Shown here: piece after piece, positions 60,981-64,000 of the stretch
Position numbering within the stretch: the first letter of the stretch is position 1
Layout: the number at the start of each line of letters is the position of its first letter
Source of the DNA: Winslowiella toletana
GTDB lineage: Bacteria; Pseudomonadota; Gammaproteobacteria; Enterobacterales; Enterobacteriaceae
Assembly (NCBI RefSeq): GCF_017875465.1
Contig: NZ_JAGGMQ010000001.1
Location: forward strand, 2,170,001-2,234,000
DNA: 64,000 bases
Reading direction: 5' to 3'
Notes under the pieces: generated by a model
What the model was told of the DNA's origin: nothing
Database searches by the model: none
Seen by the model: only the letters and a program-made list of their open reading frames with translations
Position numbers and translations under genes: made by a program

Positions 60981-63074
60981 TCAGGCTGTTTGCCAGCTAA
61001 TGTCGAAGGATTCACGAGTTACAACTACCGTCATGACTCGCCCATCAACGAAGTGAACACTAACTTCAGAACAGTCAGGCAGCTGTTTTTCTACCTTCAC
61101 CCGCTGCACCTTGCCACGCGCATCGATCGAGGTTTCCGTCGCTTCATCAAAGTAACCATGGGTTTCAATGGCGCAGGCAAACAGCACATTGTCGCCGTGG
61201 GTACGCCAGATCCATGCCGGTTCACTGCGCAGGTTAAAATGCGGGTCGCTGGCGCCACTGCGCGCAATAATCGCTTCACCCCCTTCAGGTAAAGCGCAGC
61301 AGGCGCTGTAAAAACTGTCGCCATCCAGCCAGCTGATAAGCGCTGAATCACCCGCCGCGATTTCGCCCTGCGCACAGCGCCATAAATGCTGATAGCCGTC
61401 ACGCTCACCCAGAGGGTTCCAGCTTTTCTCATCGCTGTATTGAAAGTTAGTATTCACTAACTGACCATCAGCATGCAGACAGTAATCATACTGATGCTGC
61501 TGCTGACTGTGCAGACTATAGAGATCCAGCAGCAGCGGTTTTGCGCTGTCGTCAATCTGAAGCATCAGCACCGTGCGGCGCATGGTGACGCCCTCGTAAT
61601 ATTCCTGCAACTGAGCGCTGACCCCCTGACCATAAGGATGGTCAGTGATAAAGAAGCAGGTTTCACCATGACGCTGCTCTGCCAGCGCGCTTTTACCCTG
61701 ATTCTGGCTACGTTGATCGACGACCACGGTGTTATGCGCCACTGTCTGCTTACAATAGCTATTATTTTCAGGGATATAGCGCCCGCCAAACTTCGGTTCA
61801 ACGTTGACCCAGCGGCCAAAACCATAATCTTTCAATACCTCGCGCCCGCGATTAAACCAGCTGAGATGCAGACCATCAAAATGACCGTGATTTAACGCGG
61901 AGTGCAGCCGGGGAATACTGCCGTGCTGGCCATACCACAGCAGCACCATATGGCTGTCCTGCTGCTTGTCGCGCTGGCGTAATACGGCAATAGCACCACA
62001 CTCTCCCTGTTCACCATCTCTGACCAACAGGCTGGGCCAGATCTCAGCCTGCACCCCGGCGGCCACCGCACGACTCAGCTCTGCGGCTCCACTTCCCAGC
62101 CACAGCGCGCCCTGACGCGCCGCCAGCGCGGCAAGGCGTGCATCCGCACCATAACGGCACCAGCAGATGCTGACGGCAATCAGGGCGCCTTCATCTTTCA
62201 GGCTCATGCTTCGGGAAGCATCATTCAGCGCCGGCAAGCGGTCGTCAGGGAAGGCCAGCGCAAAGAGCGTGTAACAGGTACGATAAATCAGCTGCTGGCG
62301 ATAGTGCCAGATATCCAGTTCAGGCTGCCGCCGCGCAATGGCTTCCGCCAGCAGCAGTAAAGGACGCAGCCCGAAGCGATGGTAATAAGGGCCTTCAATA
62401 TAGTACCCATCCGGAGAAAACAGCCCGTCCAGCTGGGCAAAAAATCCGCCGCTCTTGCTGTCGCCCGCCAGTCCATACAACGACTTATCAACCAGTTGCT
62501 GATCGTTCAGCACATAGCCACAAATCGCCACCGCCGCCACTGACCATAAACCATGGTTATGCACAATATCGAAGGTATCCGCATGCAGCGTCATCGCTTC
62601 CAGCGCCATCAGTCGCAACAGATTTTCTTCGATATGCTGGCGATCGTCGGCGTTCAGGGTGGAAATAATGCAATGATAGCCTTCAGCGGCATACAGCAAG
62701 AACATATGCTCATTCAGGGTCTGATGAAACAGGCGGCCAGGGGGATTGGTATCACGGCTGGTGGCGCTGCCCAGTTGCGGGTAGCAATCGGCATAACCTG
62801 TTAGCAGCGTCAGCGCCGCATCACGATAGCGTTGATCGTCGGTAATCAGCCACAGCCGCCCGGCCTGATTAATAATCTGGTAATTCAGTTTATGGCGGCT
62901 ATGTTCTGGGCCACCCGCTTCACCGTGCCCCGGGATTTCCAGCGGCTGTTGCAGCCAGTGATTAAGTTGCTCAATCTGCTGATTAAGGCTTCGCCCCAAA
63001 AGTGAGTTAGTGCCCACTTCCTTTCTGAAGCTATCCAGATCAGCATGATCAATTAATAACGGTTGCCAGCTCAT
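60981..63074 (-). CDS. Heparinase II/III family oligoalginate lyase (PL17-like)
   Basis: The 697-residue protein has an N-terminal helical toroid (DTFDIVHNHGLWSVAAVAIC with the family NHG, and SPDGYYIEGPYYHRFGLRPL with the active-site Tyr pair). A C-terminal beta-sandwich of the heparinase II/III type follows (LNHGHFDGLHLSWFNRGREV, KDYGFGRWVNVEPKFGGRYI, NSYCKQTVAHNTVVVDQRSQ). These match the exolytic PL17-type oligoalginate lyases that produce DEH. No signal peptide is visible, so it probably acts on imported oligosaccharides in the cytoplasm. Its ATG overlaps the upstream alginate lyase gene by 4 bases. Confidence 0.87.
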   Translation of the reverse strand: MSWQPLLIDHADLDSFRKEVGTNSLLGRSLNQQIEQLNHWLQQPLEIPGHGEAGGPEHSRHKLNYQIINQAGRLWLITDDQRYRDAALTLLTGYADCYPQLGSATSRDTNPPGRLFHQTLNEHMFLLYAAEGYHCIISTLNADDRQHIEENLLRLMALEAMTLHADTFDIVHNHGLWSVAAVAICGYVLNDQQLVDKSLYGLAGDSKSGGFFAQLDGLFSPDGYYIEGPYYHRFGLRPLLLLAEAIARRQPELDIWHYRQQLIYRTCYTLFALAFPDDRLPALNDASRSMSLKDEGALIAVSICWCRYGADARLAALAARQGALWLGSGAAELSRAVAAGVQAEIWPSLLVRDGEQGECGAIAVLRQRDKQQDSHMVLLWYGQHGSIPRLHSALNHGHFDGLHLSWFNRGREVLKDYGFGRWVNVEPKFGGRYIPENNSYCKQTVAHNTVVVDQRSQNQGKSALAEQRHGETCFFITDHPYGQGVSAQLQEYYEGVTMRRTVLMLQIDDSAKPLLLDLYSLHSQQQHQYDYCLHADGQLVNTNFQYSDEKSWNPLGERDGYQHLWRCAQGEIAAGDSALISWLDGDSFYSACCALPEGGEAIIARSGASDPHFNLRSEPAWIWRTHGDNVLFACAIETHGYFDEATETSIDARGKVQRVKVEKQLPDCSEVSVHFVDGRVMTVVVTRESFDISWQTA

Positions 63075-64000
63075 CGTTTTTTCTCCAGTGATTGCCAGTG
63101 CGGTTGCGACAGCAGCCAGGTCTCACGCTGCGCCTGAATCACCGCGCCACGTTCAACGTCCTGCTCGTAACCCTTCTGCGTATTGCCGCTGTTAAATTGC
63201 GCCTGCTGAATTAGCCGCTGGTAACGGCTGTCGTGCAGACGATTATCGGCCAGTGACAACAATGGAATTAAACGCACGCTGACACGATCGAGAGATTTGT
63301 ATGGCCAGGTGCGCGCATCTCTGGTGTATGGCGCCATAAAGTCCAGCGCGCGGATAATGCCCGCCTGTTTTGCATTCTGGTAATGCCATAAATCTCCGGC
63401 ATCAGCCTTCGTCGCCAGTTCCGCCAGCGCGGTCAGCGCTTGCAGATTGAAATAGCTGTAGTGAAAAGAGCGGGTGCGCGCCAGCTCTGCTGGCTGCGAG
63501 CCATCGGCCGCCAGCTGATACGCCAGCTTGCTTTCCGCCAGCGTCACCATCTGTTTTATCAGCGCCGGTTGTTGCAGATACCAGGCGATACCCGCCACCT
63601 GTACGGCATACCAGTTACCATGGTTGTTTTTGGCCTGCGCCTCTTTTTTTGCCAGCTTGCTGGTCTGCAACCAGTGCAGATAGGCTGTCATCCACTGCTG
63701 CATTGCCTGCTCGTCGCTGGCTTTCCAGCCTGGCGCCTGGCGCAGCATAATCAGAGAATCAACAATCCGCGTCGCAAAGTAACGCCCGTCCAGCACCCCC
63801 GATGAACGTCCGTCAGCCACGCCAGGTACGCCTTGCGCGAAATTAAGGTTGGGATTCATCCGCGTTTGCGGCGCAATAAACCAGTGATGCAGCTGAGCAA
63901 TAGCTTTGTCGGCATAACGTTGCTCGCCGGAGAAGTACCAGGCCAGAGTCAGCGCCTGTACATCAGCAGTAAATGCCGCCAGCCGCACCCCGTCTGACTG
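63071..64000 (-). CDS. Alginate lyase family protein (PF05426), 5' end outside the window
   Basis: The frame is open to the window edge, and the visible C-terminal 309 residues begin QSDGVRLAAFTADVQALTLAW. The family markers are GEQRYADKAIAQLHHWFI, NPNLNFAQGVPGVADGRSSG and KNNHGNWYAVQVAGIAWYLQ (the conserved NNHG). This is the AlgL-type alpha/alpha-barrel alginate lyase fold, which breaks alginate by beta-elimination; relatives in this family can be exo- or endo-acting. It precedes and overlaps the oligoalginate lyase gene. The signal peptide, if any, would be outside the window. Confidence 0.88.
   Translation of the reverse strand, partial: QSDGVRLAAFTADVQALTLAWYFSGEQRYADKAIAQLHHWFIAPQTRMNPNLNFAQGVPGVADGRSSGVLDGRYFATRIVDSLIMLRQAPGWKASDEQAMQQWMTAYLHWLQTSKLAKKEAQAKNNHGNWYAVQVAGIAWYLQQPALIKQMVTLAESKLAYQLAADGSQPAELARTRSFHYSYFNLQALTALAELATKADAGDLWHYQNAKQAGIIRALDFMAPYTRDARTWPYKSLDRVSVRLIPLLSLADNRLHDSRYQRLIQQAQFNSGNTQKGYEQDVERGAVIQAQRETWLLSQPHWQSLEKKR

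Noticed and set aside
1..64000. CRISPR arrays, tRNA or rRNA genes, insertion sequences, integrases
   Set aside because: No regularly spaced repeats, no cloverleaf-like sequences and no transposase or integrase proteins were seen on either strand.

Overview
The window comes from the chromosome of a gammaproteobacterium of the order Enterobacterales, most likely family Erwiniaceae (Pantoea/Erwinia-like). Three things point there. First, the right third keeps the E. coli 78-minute gene order yhjD-yhjE-yhjG-pdeH(yhjH)-kdgK. Second, clear enterobacterial genes occur throughout (mqo, yqhA, mntP, maa, crcB). Third, a Salmonella-SPI-1-like (Inv/Mxi-Spa) type III secretion operon sits next to a membrane-bound sugar dehydrogenase, as expected of plant- or insect-associated Erwiniaceae. 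The species cannot be read from the sequence.

Layout. 1-9686 (minus strand): type III secretion operon, transcribed invF-sctC-sctW-sctV-invB-sctN-sctO-sctP-sctQ-sctR and leaving the window at its left edge. 9913-13486 (minus): three-gene membrane-bound FAD/haem sugar dehydrogenase with its own terminator and a CRP-like site. 13.9-24.3 kb: mixed accessory genes: an esterase whose Tat signal holds a stop codon, an Lrp-type regulator divergent from an AzlCD amino-acid exporter, a TetR plus MarA-like pair with a palindromic operator, a BluR/MlrA-type MerR regulator next to an AriR-like protein, a frameshifted yghA, yqhA, a Na+/H+ antiporter and an alpha/beta hydrolase. 24.4-27.7 kb: Fur-boxed siderophore-binding protein and TonB receptor, the receptor frameshifted in a G6 tract. 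27.8-36.2 kb: an unknown two-gene operon, an HD-GYP phosphodiesterase, a GNAT-like protein, an ABC exporter, an esterase, crcB with a fluoride riboswitch, maa and an isochorismatase-family hydrolase. 36.4-37.6 kb: an AzuC-like 25-residue protein with a consensus promoter and CRP site, and mntP with an MntR box. 37.6-50.8 kb: hydrolase, two MocR regulators with divergent partners, mqo, a broken orphan brnA, transporters, a GST, a PhzF protein and an SDR/LysR pair. 50.8-58.5 kb: the yhjD-kdgK syntenic block, with a toxin-antitoxin pair inserted between yhjE and yhjG. 58.6-64.0 kb: alginate catabolism genes.

How the genes work together. The right end reads as a pathway for alginate-like polyuronate: alginate lyase (cut by the window edge), a heparinase II/III-fold oligoalginate lyase, a 4-deoxy-L-erythro-5-hexoseulose uronate (DEH) reductase closely resembling Sphingomonas A1-R, 2-keto-3-deoxygluconate kinase (kdgK, with a KdgR-type box), and a FadR-type GntR regulator as the likely local switch. 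No uronate transporter is visible inside the window. Several genes carry single disruptive changes (a stop codon in the esterase signal, a G6 insertion in the TonB receptor, a short deletion in yghA, a one-base change in brnA). Two of these lie in homopolymers, so both real gene decay and sequencing error must be considered. Short palindromic REP-like elements (GGGCGGCG-N4-CGCCGCCC) occur at five intergenic places in the right half. No rRNA, tRNA, CRISPR array or insertion sequence was seen.
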